Shown here one piece after another: positions 36,474 to 45,764 of a DNA stretch of 64,000 nucleotides (positions within the stretch are counted from its first letter, which is position 1; every line of letters starts with the position of its first letter). This DNA comes from an uncultured Flavobacteriales bacterium (lineage in GTDB: Bacteria > Bacteroidota > Bacteroidia > Flavobacteriales > Crocinitomicaceae). The position numbers were made by a program, and so were the translations under genes. The stretch lies in NCBI GenBank assembly GCA_946479285.1, contig CAMLFH010000008.1, forward strand, positions 62,001-126,000, read 5' to 3'. Below the pieces are notes generated by a model. That model made no database searches and was not told the origin of the DNA. It saw only the letters and a program-made list of their open reading frames with translations.

Positions 36474-36481
36474 TACTTTTG
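36474..36481 (+). promoter_or_regulatory. -7 promoter element of the lpxD operon
   Basis: TACTTTTG, a perfect TAnnTTTG match, ends four bases before the ATG at 36486, implying a leaderless or nearly leaderless mRNA. Confidence 0.55.
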
Positions 36482-36485
36482 TCCC

Positions 36486-37532
36486 ATGGAATTTTCAGCG
36501 CTGCAAATAGCTACGATACTGAACGGTGAAGTCGTTGGCAACTCGGATGTTACAGTTACTGGCTTAGCTAAAATTGAAGAAGGATCTACAGGCACGCTTT
36601 CGTTCCTGTCGAACCCTAAATACGAAGAATATATTTACACAACGCAATCAAGTATCTGCATTGTAAATAAAACTTTTGAACCTTCAAAAGAACTCCCGAA
36701 AACATTAACCTTGGTCAAGGTGGATGATGCGTATGCATGTTTCGCGAAATTGCTGGAAGTTTACAACCAGATGCGCCAAAAGCAGCCGAAGATTGAGACC
36801 CCTTCATTTATTTCCGAATCAGCAAAAGTTGGTGAAGGTTTATACCTGGGAGCATTTGCATACATCGGCGAGAATACAACCATTGGAAATAACGTAAAGA
36901 TTTACCCGCAGGCTTATATCGGAGATGGAGTTGTTATCGGCGACGATTGCACGATCCATGCAGGAGTGAAGATTTATGCGGACACGAAAATTGGAAATCG
37001 CTGCATATTGCATGCCGGTGTTGTTATCGGAAGCGATGGTTTCGGTTTTGCGCCGGATGAAAAAGGAGTTTTCTCTAAAGTTCCTCAAATCGGAAATGTG
37101 ATTTTGGAAGACGATGTAGAAATCGGTTCTAATGCAACAATTGACTGTGCTACAATGGGTTCTACCATTCTTCGTCAGGGTGTCAAAATTGATAATCTGG
37201 TCCACCTGGCTCATAATGTGGAAGTTGGACATCATTCAGCTATTGCCGCTCAGGCAGGTGTGGCGGGGTCAGCAAAAATTGGCAAACACGTCATGATTGG
37301 TGGGCAGGCTGGGATCAGCGGGCATTTGCATGTGGCTGACGGAACGAAAATCGTTGCTCAATCCGGAATTCCAAATACCGTCAAAAAAGCGGAAGTGCTT
37401 ATGGGATCTCCTGCCATTCCAATGGATGATTACAAGAAATCATTCGTCGGATTCAGAAGACTTCCAATCATCATTAAGAAATTATCAGAATTAGAAGATA
37501 AAATTAAAACCCTTTCAAAATCTGCAGAATAA
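36486..37532 (+). CDS. lpxD: UDP-3-O-(3-hydroxyacyl)glucosamine N-acyltransferase LpxD
   Basis: Third enzyme of lipid A synthesis, 348 residues, full length. N-terminal uridine-binding domain (about 1-100, with [14 protein letters not shown]), a left-handed beta-helix of hexapeptide repeats (about 105-310) with the catalytic-His segment HLAHNVEVG, and a C-terminal helix. First gene of lpxD, lpxC-fabZ, lpxA, one base from the next start. Confidence 0.96.
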   Translation: MEFSALQIATILNGEVVGNSDVTVTGLAKIEEGSTGTLSFLSNPKYEEYIYTTQSSICIVNKTFEPSKELPKTLTLVKVDDAYACFAKLLEVYNQMRQKQPKIETPSFISESAKVGEGLYLGAFAYIGENTTIGNNVKIYPQAYIGDGVVIGDDCTIHAGVKIYADTKIGNRCILHAGVVIGSDGFGFAPDEKGVFSKVPQIGNVILEDDVEIGSNATIDCATMGSTILRQGVKIDNLVHLAHNVEVGHHSAIAAQAGVAGSAKIGKHVMIGGQAGISGHLHVADGTKIVAQSGIPNTVKKAEVLMGSPAIPMDDYKKSFVGFRRLPIIIKKLSELEDKIKTLSKSAE

Positions 37533-37533
37533 T

Positions 37534-38940
37534 ATGTCGGACAAACAATTCACCCTTAAAGAAAAGCTTACGTTCAATGGTGTAGGTTTACACACCGGAG
37601 AAGCAGTGGTAATGGAAATTCATCCTGCTGCTGAAAATCATGGATATAAATTCCAGCGATTGGATGTAGACGGTCAGCCGATTATTAAAGCAGACGCAGA
37701 TTTAGTAGTTGCTACGGATCGCGGAACGACATTGGAATCAAATGGTGCTAAGGTTTATACGACAGAGCATGTTTTGGCAGCTTTGTACGGAATGGAAGTG
37801 GATAACGCATTGATTACACTTACCGGCCCTGAGATTCCGATCATGGATGGATCTTCTCTTCCTTTTGTGAAGGAAATTCAGCGTGTTGGAAGACAAGAGC
37901 AGGATGCAGAGCGTTTGTACTTTGAATTGACTGAAAACATCAAGTGGGAAGACGAAGAGCGTGGTATCCAGTTTTTAGCAGTTCCGGATGAAAATTACCG
38001 GTTAACAGTTATGGTGGATTACAATTCGCCGGCTTTAGGTACACAGCATGCCCACATGTATCACCTCGGAGATTTTGAAAAAGATATCGCAGCCTGCAGA
38101 ACTTTCTGTTTCCTTGGGGAGTTGGAATTCCTGGCTAAAAATAACCTCATCAAAGGTGGGAGTTTAGACAACGCAATCGTACTGGTTGAAAGAAACGATG
38201 TGTCTGAAGAAGAATTGGACCGTTTGGCAAAATTACTTGGAAAAGATAAATTGAAAGTCAATTACGACGGAATTGGTGTTTTGAACAGCTTGAAACTGCA
38301 GTTCGAGAATGAGCCGGCTCGTCATAAATTATTAGATATTGTTGGGGATTTGGCTTTGGTTGGCCGATTCATCAAAGGACATATCCTGGCAGCACGTCCG
38401 GGGCATTCGGGGAATACGCGTTTTGCTAAAGTTCTGAAAGAAGAAATTAAGAAGCAGGAGAAAGGTCCGCGTTCGTTTGATTTAACGCGTGAACCATTGT
38501 ACAATATCAATGATATTGAGCGTATGCTTCCTCACCGTTATCCATTCTTATTGGTTGATAAGATCATGGAGCTCACGGACGAAAAAATCGTGGGTGTGAA
38601 GAACGTAACCATGAATGAGCCTATGTTCCAGGGACATTTCCCTGGGAATCCGGTGTTTCCGGGAGTACTTCAAATCGAAGCAACAGCTCAGTGCGGAGGT
38701 ATTTTTGCATTAAGCAAAGTAGAAGATCCACATTTGTATTCTACCTACTTTATGAAAATTGATAATGTGAAATTCAAACAAAAAGTTATCCCGGGAGATA
38801 CTTTAGTGTTTGAATTAACGTTAATTTCACCTATAAGACGTGGTTTGGTCCATATGCATGGAAATGCTTATGTAAACGGGAAACACGTGATGGAAGCAGA
38901 AATGCTTGCACAAGTCATTAAAGATAAAGTAGAAGCATGA
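37534..38940 (+). CDS. lpxC-fabZ: Bifunctional LpxC deacetylase / FabZ dehydratase fusion
   Basis: 468 residues. Residues 1-305 are LpxC, the zinc deacetylase that commits to lipid A, with TTEHVLAAL, the HxxxD motif RHKLLDIVGD and catalytic H in GHILAARPGHSGNTRF. Residues about 315-468 are FabZ, a hotdog dehydratase of fatty acid synthesis, with HRYPFLLVD and the active-site segment GHFPGNPVFPGVLQIEA. The fusion is characteristic of Bacteroidota and ties hydroxyacyl supply to lipid A demand. The stop overlaps lpxA by four bases. Confidence 0.96.
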   Translation: MSDKQFTLKEKLTFNGVGLHTGEAVVMEIHPAAENHGYKFQRLDVDGQPIIKADADLVVATDRGTTLESNGAKVYTTEHVLAALYGMEVDNALITLTGPEIPIMDGSSLPFVKEIQRVGRQEQDAERLYFELTENIKWEDEERGIQFLAVPDENYRLTVMVDYNSPALGTQHAHMYHLGDFEKDIAACRTFCFLGELEFLAKNNLIKGGSLDNAIVLVERNDVSEEELDRLAKLLGKDKLKVNYDGIGVLNSLKLQFENEPARHKLLDIVGDLALVGRFIKGHILAARPGHSGNTRFAKVLKEEIKKQEKGPRSFDLTREPLYNINDIERMLPHRYPFLLVDKIMELTDEKIVGVKNVTMNEPMFQGHFPGNPVFPGVLQIEATAQCGGIFALSKVEDPHLYSTYFMKIDNVKFKQKVIPGDTLVFELTLISPIRRGLVHMHGNAYVNGKHVMEAEMLAQVIKDKVEA

Positions 38941-39713
38941 TTAGTCCACTAGCACAGGTTTCTCCAAGCGCAAAATTAGGAGAAGGGGTAATAATAGAAC
39001 CATTCAGTACGATTTACGACGATGTTGTCATTGGAGCAGGAACGAAGATCCATCCGAATGTAACGATATATCCGGGTGCTAGAATCGGGGAAAATTGTGA
39101 AATTTATCCGGGAGCCGTTATTGCAGTTATTCCACAGGATTTGAAATTTGACGGGGAATATACCACTGTTGAGATCGGTGACAGAACTGTGATCAGGGAA
39201 TGTGTAACCATTCACCGCGGAACAAAAGATATGTGGAAAACAACTGTTGGGAACGACTGCTTGTTGATGACTTACGTGCATATTGCACACGATTGTCAGA
39301 TCGGGAATAATGTGATCATGGCAAGTTATTCCGGTTTATCCGGACATTGCACGGTTGGAGATTATGCTATTTTGGAAGGACGTTGTGGTTCCCAGCAATT
39401 TATCCAGATTGGTGCGCATGCATTCGTCGCAGGCGGATCATTGATCCGCAAAAACGTTCCTCCGTATGTGAAGTGTGCACGTGAGCCGATTACATTTGCA
39501 GGAATCAATTCCGTTGGGTTGAGAAGACGTGGTTATACAGATGAACAGGTGCGTGAAATCGAAGATATTTACCGCATTATTTTCGTTCAGAACAGCCATG
39601 TTACCAAAGCATTGGATATCGTAAAAGACACCATTCCGGATTCTCCGATCAGAAGAGAAATCTTATCGTTTATCGAAGCTTCGGATAAAGGAGTGATTAA
39701 AGGATTGATATAA
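38937..39713 (+). CDS. lpxA: UDP-N-acetylglucosamine acyltransferase LpxA
   Basis: First enzyme of lipid A synthesis, 258 residues, trimeric left-handed beta-helix with hexapeptide repeats over residues 1-190 and a helical C-terminus. Catalytic histidine lies in YVHIAHDCQIGN. Its ATG overlaps the stop of the LpxC-FabZ gene, so the three lipid A genes are co-translated. Confidence 0.96.
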   Translation: MISPLAQVSPSAKLGEGVIIEPFSTIYDDVVIGAGTKIHPNVTIYPGARIGENCEIYPGAVIAVIPQDLKFDGEYTTVEIGDRTVIRECVTIHRGTKDMWKTTVGNDCLLMTYVHIAHDCQIGNNVIMASYSGLSGHCTVGDYAILEGRCGSQQFIQIGAHAFVAGGSLIRKNVPPYVKCAREPITFAGINSVGLRRRGYTDEQVREIEDIYRIIFVQNSHVTKALDIVKDTIPDSPIRREILSFIEASDKGVIKGLI

Positions 39714-39763
39714 CAATTGTTTCTTGGAAATTAATTGTAAATTAGTTTAACTGGCTTATTTCA

Positions 39764-40183
39764 ATGCTATCAAAGAAAACAAAATATGCACTACATGCTT
39801 TGACCTATTTGGCAAAGAAGGAAGGGAATGAGCCAACTTTGATCCTTGAAATAGCAGAAAACGGGCATATTCCCCGAAAATTTTTAGAATCTATTTTATT
39901 GGATTTGAAAAAGCAGGGGATCCTGAATTCCAAAATGGGAAAAGGCGGAGGTTACTTTTTAAGACAAACTCCGGCGCAAATTCAAATATCCACGATCATT
40001 CGACTTTTCAACGGTCCGATTGCCTTACTTCCATGCGTTAGTTTAAATTATTACCAACGCTGTGATGAATGTACGGATGAAAAGACCTGCGGATTAAATA
40101 AAGTGTTTATCGACGTTCGAAACGAGACACTGCGCATTTTAGAAAACAAATCAATTCAGGATATTGTCAATCAGGAATTGTAA
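39764..40183 (+). CDS. Rrf2-family transcriptional regulator
   Basis: 139 residues: N-terminal winged helix (KKTKYALHALTYLAKKE, then KFLESILLDLKKQGIL and the wing GKGGGYFL), followed by a cysteine-bearing loop with C in LPCVSLN and then CDECTDEKTC. IscR and NsrR bind an Fe-S cluster with three cysteines in this region; the spacing here differs (CxxC plus two more), so a cluster sensor is likely but its type is open. Possible promoter TAGTTTAA around 39743. Confidence 0.87.
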   Translation: MLSKKTKYALHALTYLAKKEGNEPTLILEIAENGHIPRKFLESILLDLKKQGILNSKMGKGGGYFLRQTPAQIQISTIIRLFNGPIALLPCVSLNYYQRCDECTDEKTCGLNKVFIDVRNETLRILENKSIQDIVNQEL

Positions 40184-40184
40184 T

Positions 40185-40219
40185 CAGTCGGTCCCGCCTG
40201 GGCGGACAAGTGCGGCTGA
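40185..40219. repeat. GC-rich intergenic palindrome
   Basis: Core CCGCC-TG-GGCGG (40194-40205) extended by GT/AC, with outer TCAG/CTGA arms at 40185-40188 and 40216-40219. Markedly more GC-rich than its surroundings; looks like a dispersed palindromic unit. Confidence 0.45.
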
Positions 40220-40238
40220 ATAAGAACAAACAATCAAA

Positions 40239-41669
40239 GTGGTACACAGAAATCAAATTATTGAAGTAAAGATCGACGATTTTGCATTTGGCGGTCAGGG
40301 TCTTGCGCGCTTGAAATCAGAAGAAGGAACAGATTTTATATGTTTCGTTGAAAATACGTTTCCCGGACAATTCGTAAGAGCTCGCGTTGACAAGAAAAGA
40401 AAACGCCATGCCGAATGCAAGTTGCTGGAAGTATTGGAACGTTCTCCTATGGAAAGAGCATTGCCTTACCAGGAAATTTCCGGTGCACCTTATTTGTTTG
40501 TACCTATTGAACTTCAACAGGAATACAAGAAAAAGTCTACCCTGGACGTTTACCGCAAGATTGGCCGCATTCCCGATCCGAATAGCTTATTTGACACTTT
40601 TATCTCTTCACCGGAAGTTTTCTTCTACCGGAATAAAATGGAATACAGTTTTTCCTGTATTGAACATGTTCCCGAAACCGGCGAAGAAATTGACGATGCT
40701 TTTGCCCTTGGGTTTAAACGAAGAGGAACCTGGTGGAAAGTGGAGAACCTGAATAAACCAAGCGGATTATTCGATGAGCAATGGGAAACGATTCTGCCGG
40801 AATTCAGGGATTTATTGAAATCATTCGGACTTCCTGCGTGGCATCCGCCAAAGAAAGAAGGTTTCTTCAGACATATTGTTGTCAGAAAATCTTTTGACCA
40901 GGACCAATTGCTTTTACACATCGTAACCAGTTCTGTTGGGATCAGGAAATTTGACAAGAAGCAGGTCGTTGCATTTTTGACCGAGAAATTGGGAAAACGC
41001 CTGGCCGGAGTTTGGCATACGATCAACGACAATATTGCCGACAGGGCAAAGATCGAGAACGGAACAAGCGAACTGCTTTATGGAGAATCTGTTGTAGTAG
41101 AAAAAATGCTGGGATTATCCTTTGAGATCAGCATGGAAAGTTTTTTCCAGACCAACCCGAAAAGTGCCGAACGATTGTACACCAAAGCCATCGATTATGT
41201 TTGCGATCATGCAAAAGACGGCGGAGTGATCATGGATTTATTCTGTGGAACAGGAACAATCGGTCAGTTGGTGGCACAGCGTGTGAATGCCGGAGAAATC
41301 ATCGGAGTTGACATCGTGGAAGAAGCAATTGAAGATGCCAAACGCAATGCGAAACGAAATAATTTGCATCATTTGAATTTCTTCGCAGCAGATGTGGGGA
41401 AATTCCTTTCCCTGCATCCGGAATATTTAAATCGAATAGATACAATCGTATTGGATCCGCCAAGGGCCGGAATTGCTCCGAAAACGCTTCAGAAAGTGAT
41501 TGCATTGGGAGCTTCCCATTTGGTTTACATTTCCTGTAATCCTTCCACACAAGCGCGTGACACAGAAACATTGGAACAAGGAGGTTATAAACTGACGAAA
41601 CTTTCTTTGGTGGATCAGTTTCCGCATACCAGTCACATTGAGGCTATTGCGGTTTATGAAAAGATATAA
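40239..41669 (+). CDS. RlmD/TrmA-type 23S rRNA (uracil-5-)-methyltransferase
   Basis: 476 residues from GTG 40239. N-terminal TRAM domain (residues 1-60), then a SAM-dependent methyltransferase core with LFCGTGTIGQLVA, VLDPPRAG and the catalytic cysteine in YISCNPSTQARD. It methylates C5 of a uridine in rRNA or tRNA. The Fe-S cluster cysteines usually placed after the TRAM domain (CGGC-type) are absent; the equivalent stretch reads SGAPYLFVPIELQQEY. Exact target base not determinable. Confidence 0.9.
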   Translation: MVHRNQIIEVKIDDFAFGGQGLARLKSEEGTDFICFVENTFPGQFVRARVDKKRKRHAECKLLEVLERSPMERALPYQEISGAPYLFVPIELQQEYKKKSTLDVYRKIGRIPDPNSLFDTFISSPEVFFYRNKMEYSFSCIEHVPETGEEIDDAFALGFKRRGTWWKVENLNKPSGLFDEQWETILPEFRDLLKSFGLPAWHPPKKEGFFRHIVVRKSFDQDQLLLHIVTSSVGIRKFDKKQVVAFLTEKLGKRLAGVWHTINDNIADRAKIENGTSELLYGESVVVEKMLGLSFEISMESFFQTNPKSAERLYTKAIDYVCDHAKDGGVIMDLFCGTGTIGQLVAQRVNAGEIIGVDIVEEAIEDAKRNAKRNNLHHLNFFAADVGKFLSLHPEYLNRIDTIVLDPPRAGIAPKTLQKVIALGASHLVYISCNPSTQARDTETLEQGGYKLTKLSLVDQFPHTSHIEAIAVYEKI

Positions 41670-41670
41670 A

Positions 41671-41706
41671 CACGGTAGGCACGCGATGCGTCGCGTGCCT
41701 ACCGTG
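41671..41706. repeat. Perfect 16-bp palindrome between convergent genes
   Basis: CACGGTAGGCACGCGA and its exact complement flank the loop TGCG. It begins one base after the methyltransferase stop and ends eight bases from the reductase stop. No T-run. Core GCGATGCGTCGC resembles GTGACGCATCAC at 804-823. Confidence 0.8.
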
Positions 41707-41714
41707 CAACAAAA

Positions 41715-42470
41715 TCAACAAACAAAAGGAATCACCGCTTTTCTGTCTTTCGGATAATCTTCAAAGGTCTTTTTGTACCATTTATGATTTGCAAGAGCTC
41801 TTGGGAACAAGTTGCAGAAGGTGAAGAATGCAAAGCAAAATGCCGGAAGATTCCAGCACAGAATTGCAAAGCCGATCCATTCCAGTAATTCGCCGCCTAA
41901 ATTTGGAGCAGAAATGTAGTTGAAGGGTCCGCCATACGGGATTTTATAGCCGTCTGTCGGATGCTTTCTCAGGTTGATCAAAACAGTGTCCGAATAGATA
42001 TTCGTAAACATCCCGAATACGAACAGGAAGCCGCCAACTATGAATTGCCAGGAAGTGAACCAGTCATTGGTGTAAGACGAAAAATGGCTCAGGTAATAAC
42101 CGATCAGGAAACCGTTTGCCAGGTTGTGGAACATGGCCATTCCAACAATACTTACCGGGATTTGTTTTCCTTTGGTGCGCGTTCTGAAAGGGTAAATGAA
42201 ACTTCTATTGATGTAATGTGCGCTGAACAAGCCAACAATCGTCCAGTCAACTGCTGAAAGTGTTTTGGGGCCTGTGAGAATGAACGAATAAAGAACGATT
42301 AATACAAATCCTTCCATGATCACCCAGCCCCAGCGGTTCGACATCAACGGTCCCCATTTGGAATTGGTGAATTTTCCGTAAGGTGCATCTTTGAACTGCA
42401 GACCTAAAAAAGCAATGATTCCAACACCAATCCAGGCGCAGCAGAAGTAATTGAAAGTTTCTTGTGTCAT
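41715..42470 (-). CDS. Steroid 5-alpha-reductase-like membrane enzyme (SRD5A family)
   Basis: 251 residues, about six to seven membrane helices, same length as human SRD5A1. The C-terminal third carries the NADPH-binding signature: NIYSDTVLINLRKHPTDGYK, PYGGPFNYISAPNLGGE, LEWIGFA and AFFTFCNLFPRALANHKWY, ending in YPKDRKAVIPF. Such enzymes reduce a delta-4,5 double bond of a 3-oxo-steroid or an enoyl/polyprenoid. Last gene of a leftward group, ten bases after the 3beta-HSD-like gene. Substrate in this organism is unknown. Confidence 0.85.
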   Translation of the reverse strand: MTQETFNYFCCAWIGVGIIAFLGLQFKDAPYGKFTNSKWGPLMSNRWGWVIMEGFVLIVLYSFILTGPKTLSAVDWTIVGLFSAHYINRSFIYPFRTRTKGKQIPVSIVGMAMFHNLANGFLIGYYLSHFSSYTNDWFTSWQFIVGGFLFVFGMFTNIYSDTVLINLRKHPTDGYKIPYGGPFNYISAPNLGGELLEWIGFAILCWNLPAFCFAFFTFCNLFPRALANHKWYKKTFEDYPKDRKAVIPFVC

Positions 42471-42480
42471 AAGAGTTGTA

Positions 42481-43452
42481 TCAGTGATTCTCGTGATGCC
42501 AAGATAATAAATCTTTCATCGTTTCATCAACCGGACGTGGATTATGTCCCAAATCCCGTCTTGCTTTCTCAGAATCAATGAATTTATTCCCGAATTCAAG
42601 AATTTCGATGCTCTCTTTGGTCAAAGAAGGATCCTGCTTCATGATCTTGTAATACCTTCCGATGAAAGGCAGGAAGGTTTTCACTAAACCGATCGGAACC
42701 TCGAAACACGGAATGCGTTTATTGGAAACGGTTGCAACCACCCGTGATAACTCTTTCAAGGTGTAGTAACTTCCGCCGAGAATATAGGATTCACCCAATT
42801 GTCCCCGGGTTAGCCCATTGCAGATGGAATTCGCAATATCACGAACATCGACCCAGTTGTAGCCGCCTTTGAACACAAATGGAATCCGTCTTTTCGACAT
42901 AGCAATAAATGCGTTGTTTTGCTTGCATTTCGCGTAATTCGGCGGGCCGAAAACAGAAGTCGGATTGACAACGATAATAGGTAAGCCTTCTTCGAAGTAC
43001 TTCCGGGCAATCAGCTGCCCGTCTCGTTTGCTTTTGTCATAGGAATAAGCCGAATCAGAGACAAAACCGCGGGTTTCGTCCATCGTTTCATTAGATGGAA
43101 GGTGATCATAAGCATGAACAGAAGAAAGATGGATGATGCGTTTCAGATTGCTTTTCTTGGCAGCTTTCAAGACATTTTCCAGGCCTTCTACATTGATTTT
43201 CTGCACATGTCCGTGCGGATCTCCCGTAATTGAAATAATGGCAGCACAATGGATCAGGTAATCACAATCGCTCATCAGTTCAAGAAGTGAACCTTCATCA
43301 TGGAGCGACCCTTTCAGGATTTCAATTTTTCTGCTTTCCAGGAAGTTGCTTTTGGAATGTACAAGAGCTTTAACGGAGTAGCCGCGTCGGATTAATTCTT
43401 CAATGATTGCATTTCCAATATGCCCGTTGCCTCCCGTTATCGCAACTTTCAT
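42481..43452 (-). CDS. NAD-dependent epimerase/dehydratase, 3beta-HSD/dihydroflavonol-reductase-like
   Basis: 323-residue extended short-chain dehydrogenase. Rossmann start TGGNGHIG (residues about 6-13) and catalytic YSYDK (the YxxxK motif). It could act on a nucleotide sugar, since the polyprenyl-phosphate sugar transferase is directly upstream (stop and start share one base, TAATG), or on a 3-hydroxysteroid-like lipid given the SRD5A-like gene downstream. The sequence looks closer to the 3beta-HSD/DFR branch than to GalE. Confidence 0.85.
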   Translation of the reverse strand: MKVAITGGNGHIGNAIIEELIRRGYSVKALVHSKSNFLESRKIEILKGSLHDEGSLLELMSDCDYLIHCAAIISITGDPHGHVQKINVEGLENVLKAAKKSNLKRIIHLSSVHAYDHLPSNETMDETRGFVSDSAYSYDKSKRDGQLIARKYFEEGLPIIVVNPTSVFGPPNYAKCKQNNAFIAMSKRRIPFVFKGGYNWVDVRDIANSICNGLTRGQLGESYILGGSYYTLKELSRVVATVSNKRIPCFEVPIGLVKTFLPFIGRYYKIMKQDPSLTKESIEILEFGNKFIDSEKARRDLGHNPRPVDETMKDLLSWHHENH

Positions 43453-44843
43453 TATTTTCCTTTTGCTTTGACGATAATCATCACGGTATGCATCAGGATT
43501 TTTAGATCCAGGGCAATGGACCGGTTTCTAAGATAGAGCAGATCAAATTTCATTCGCTGGATCATTTGGTCTACATTTTCTGCATATCCGTATTTCACCT
43601 GTCCCCAGGATGTAATTCCGGGTCTTACTTTTGTCAATTCCAAAAATTGCGGTTCACGCACTTTGATCTGGTCAATAAAGAATTGTCTTTCGGGTCTTGG
43701 ACCAACTAAAGACATATCGCCTTTCAATACGTTGAAGAATTGCAGGAACTCATCCAAGCGTGCTTTGCGCATGAACTTGCCGATTGGCGTGATTCGCGGA
43801 TCATCCGTACTGGAAAGCTGTGGACCGGCCTTTTCTGCATCAATGTACATCGTGCGGAACTTGATGATCTTGAAAGGCTTTCCGTTGAGACCTATTCGTT
43901 CCTGGAAAAATAAAATGGGTCCCGGAGAAGATAATTTCACGCCGATTGTAAGGAAAATGTAAACCGGAATCAGTAAAATGATAGCAATAATCGAAAAGAA
44001 AATATCAAAAGCACGTTTTGCAACACGCTGCCAGTAAGGCATGACTTCCGCATTGACCTCCATCAAAAGCGCCCCGAAAATGTTATTTAGTTTTACAGAA
44101 CCGGAAAGAATATCATACATGTCCGGAAGTACTTTGATAACGATGTTTTCGTCGTTAATCCTGGATATGATCGTTTTTAAGCGTTCGTGCTCCGTACTTT
44201 CCAATGCAATAATGATTTCCTCAATGCGATTAGCGGCAATGATTTCTTCGAGCTGATCAACATGGCCCAAATAGGGCATTTTGTTTTCCAGCAATTTGTC
44301 GATTCCATTCAGGTTTACAAATCCTACAAATTGGTTTCCGCCGCCTTTTTCAATACCTTCTATTTCCTGGTAAATGGCCACTGCTTTTTCGGAACCTCCG
44401 ATCAGCAAAGTTTTAAAGCCGTCTTTGCGTAAGTGAATTCTTCTGACAAGAATACTTGTAATAACCAGTCGGGTGAAGAAGGTTATTCCAAAATGGAGCA
44501 AGGCCAAAGTTAAAAGCGAACGGTAATAGTTGAAGTAAGTGTTCACTTCATCGTCGATCAATAAAGCAAAGAAGAGTACGATTGATCCGAAAATAGTAGC
44601 AAAAGCCGTGTAAGAAAGGATCTTAAGGCGATACAACCTGCGAACATCCTGGTAAGTTCCCTGCAGTGTGTAAAACAAAAGCCAGAGTAGTGGAATGAAC
44701 AAAATACCGTAGTAAAAGGTTTCATTGAAGGAAAACTGTTCGTGCTCGATGTTTGTTTTTCGGTAGTAATAAAATAGTGCCCACGATAAAGCAGCCGCTA
44801 AAAAATCACTCGCAATAAATAAACTTCTAAACAATTTTTGCAT
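43452..44843 (-). CDS. Polyprenyl-phosphate sugar phosphotransferase (WcaJ-like)
   Basis: Starts exopolysaccharide or O-antigen repeat units by moving a sugar phosphate to undecaprenyl phosphate. 463 residues: four membrane helices (about 1-125), a Rossmann-like domain (about 140-260), a further helix and the bacterial sugar transferase domain with FFQERIGLNGKPFKIIKFRTM (in part), ARLDEF and SLVGPRPER. A free-standing initiator far from other glycosyltransferases in the window. Confidence 0.93.
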   Translation of the reverse strand: MQKLFRSLFIASDFLAAALSWALFYYYRKTNIEHEQFSFNETFYYGILFIPLLWLLFYTLQGTYQDVRRLYRLKILSYTAFATIFGSIVLFFALLIDDEVNTYFNYYRSLLTLALLHFGITFFTRLVITSILVRRIHLRKDGFKTLLIGGSEKAVAIYQEIEGIEKGGGNQFVGFVNLNGIDKLLENKMPYLGHVDQLEEIIAANRIEEIIIALESTEHERLKTIISRINDENIVIKVLPDMYDILSGSVKLNNIFGALLMEVNAEVMPYWQRVAKRAFDIFFSIIAIILLIPVYIFLTIGVKLSSPGPILFFQERIGLNGKPFKIIKFRTMYIDAEKAGPQLSSTDDPRITPIGKFMRKARLDEFLQFFNVLKGDMSLVGPRPERQFFIDQIKVREPQFLELTKVRPGITSWGQVKYGYAENVDQMIQRMKFDLLYLRNRSIALDLKILMHTVMIIVKAKGK

Positions 44844-44857
44844 TCCAACTAAAGATT

Positions 44858-45730
44858 CTAGAAGTGTACCACTTTAATGTTATCAATATAAACTTCACCG
44901 GAACTTTTACCAGTGTTTAACAGCAGTCTAAGGTATTGTTTGTACTTATAGCCGTTAGGAGTATTGGATACAACCTCTTTGAGATCAATATAGATCTTTT
45001 TCCAGGCAGCACTTGTTCCCTGCGAACTTGCAGTGTATCCGCCGTGATCTACTACAGATCCTCCAAGCTGGTATTCTAATAATCCTGTTAGAATGGAGTT
45101 GGTGTTCTTATAATCGAATTCCAGGTAAATCTCGGCACCGCTTTTTGGAAGAATCTTTGCCTCATCCTGCACCCCAACCCATAGCGAATCTGCGCTCGTT
45201 AATGAAACATGTCCATAATTCGACCAGGGGCCGCCACTGGTTTCGACTACCAGGTTTGCATTCTGATTGGAAACCGAAACGTCCTTTATGAATTTGATAC
45301 TGTTTGTTTCAAAATCTTCGATCCAAAACTTCGTACTTCCAAAATAGCGCGTAATCGGATTAAAAGTATAGGTTTCACCTTCTGCAAGGTCCAGTGTTGT
45401 TTCAAAAGGCTCTGCGAAAGGGTAGATTTTTTTAGTAGAAGCCATTCCGTTGTTCTTAATGGCAGGATAGAGACTTACTTTACACGTTCCGGAAGCCAAA
45501 ACAGGAATTTTGCATGGAAGTTCGAATACACCGATTACTTTACCATCAACGTAAATCCAAACATCACTGAAATTGTGTGTTAAAACTCCCGGATCATTTT
45601 CACTACCGACAGAAGCTCCGTTTCCATTGAGTGTCCAATTATTGATTTCAAGCCAGACCGGCAGCGGATTATTTTTCACGCAGCTTGACAATCCGAAAGA
45701 AAGCAGAACAAAAAAGTATAAATATTTCAT
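44858..45730 (-). CDS. Lipoprotein of unknown function
   Basis: 290 residues; lipobox GLSSC gives C17. The mature part is beta-rich, with a C-terminal jelly-roll-like domain (residues about 130-290: EDFETNSIKF, YLEFDYKNTN, WKKIYIDL, VYIDNIKVVHF) like carbohydrate-binding galactose-binding folds. Fourteen bases before the sugar transferase gene and on the same strand. Role in surface polysaccharide is only a guess. Confidence 0.72.
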   Translation of the reverse strand: MKYLYFFVLLSFGLSSCVKNNPLPVWLEINNWTLNGNGASVGSENDPGVLTHNFSDVWIYVDGKVIGVFELPCKIPVLASGTCKVSLYPAIKNNGMASTKKIYPFAEPFETTLDLAEGETYTFNPITRYFGSTKFWIEDFETNSIKFIKDVSVSNQNANLVVETSGGPWSNYGHVSLTSADSLWVGVQDEAKILPKSGAEIYLEFDYKNTNSILTGLLEYQLGGSVVDHGGYTASSQGTSAAWKKIYIDLKEVVSNTPNGYKYKQYLRLLLNTGKSSGEVYIDNIKVVHF

Positions 45731-45754
45731 AGATAAGCCTATGTGTAGCTAACG

Positions 45755-45762
45755 CAAATTTA
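45755..45762 (-). promoter_or_regulatory. -7 promoter element for the lipoprotein-sugar transferase group
   Basis: TAAATTTG on the minus strand, a perfect match, ends 24 bases before the ATG at 45730. It overlaps the very end of the upstream gene's surroundings, so the group can be transcribed separately from the oxidoreductase. Confidence 0.5.
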
Positions 45763-45764
45763 CG

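Noticed and set aside
41715..42470. Eukaryotic contamination explaining the SRD5A-like gene
   Set aside because: It has no introns, sits ten bases from a bacterial gene in a leftward group, and its base composition resembles its neighbours.
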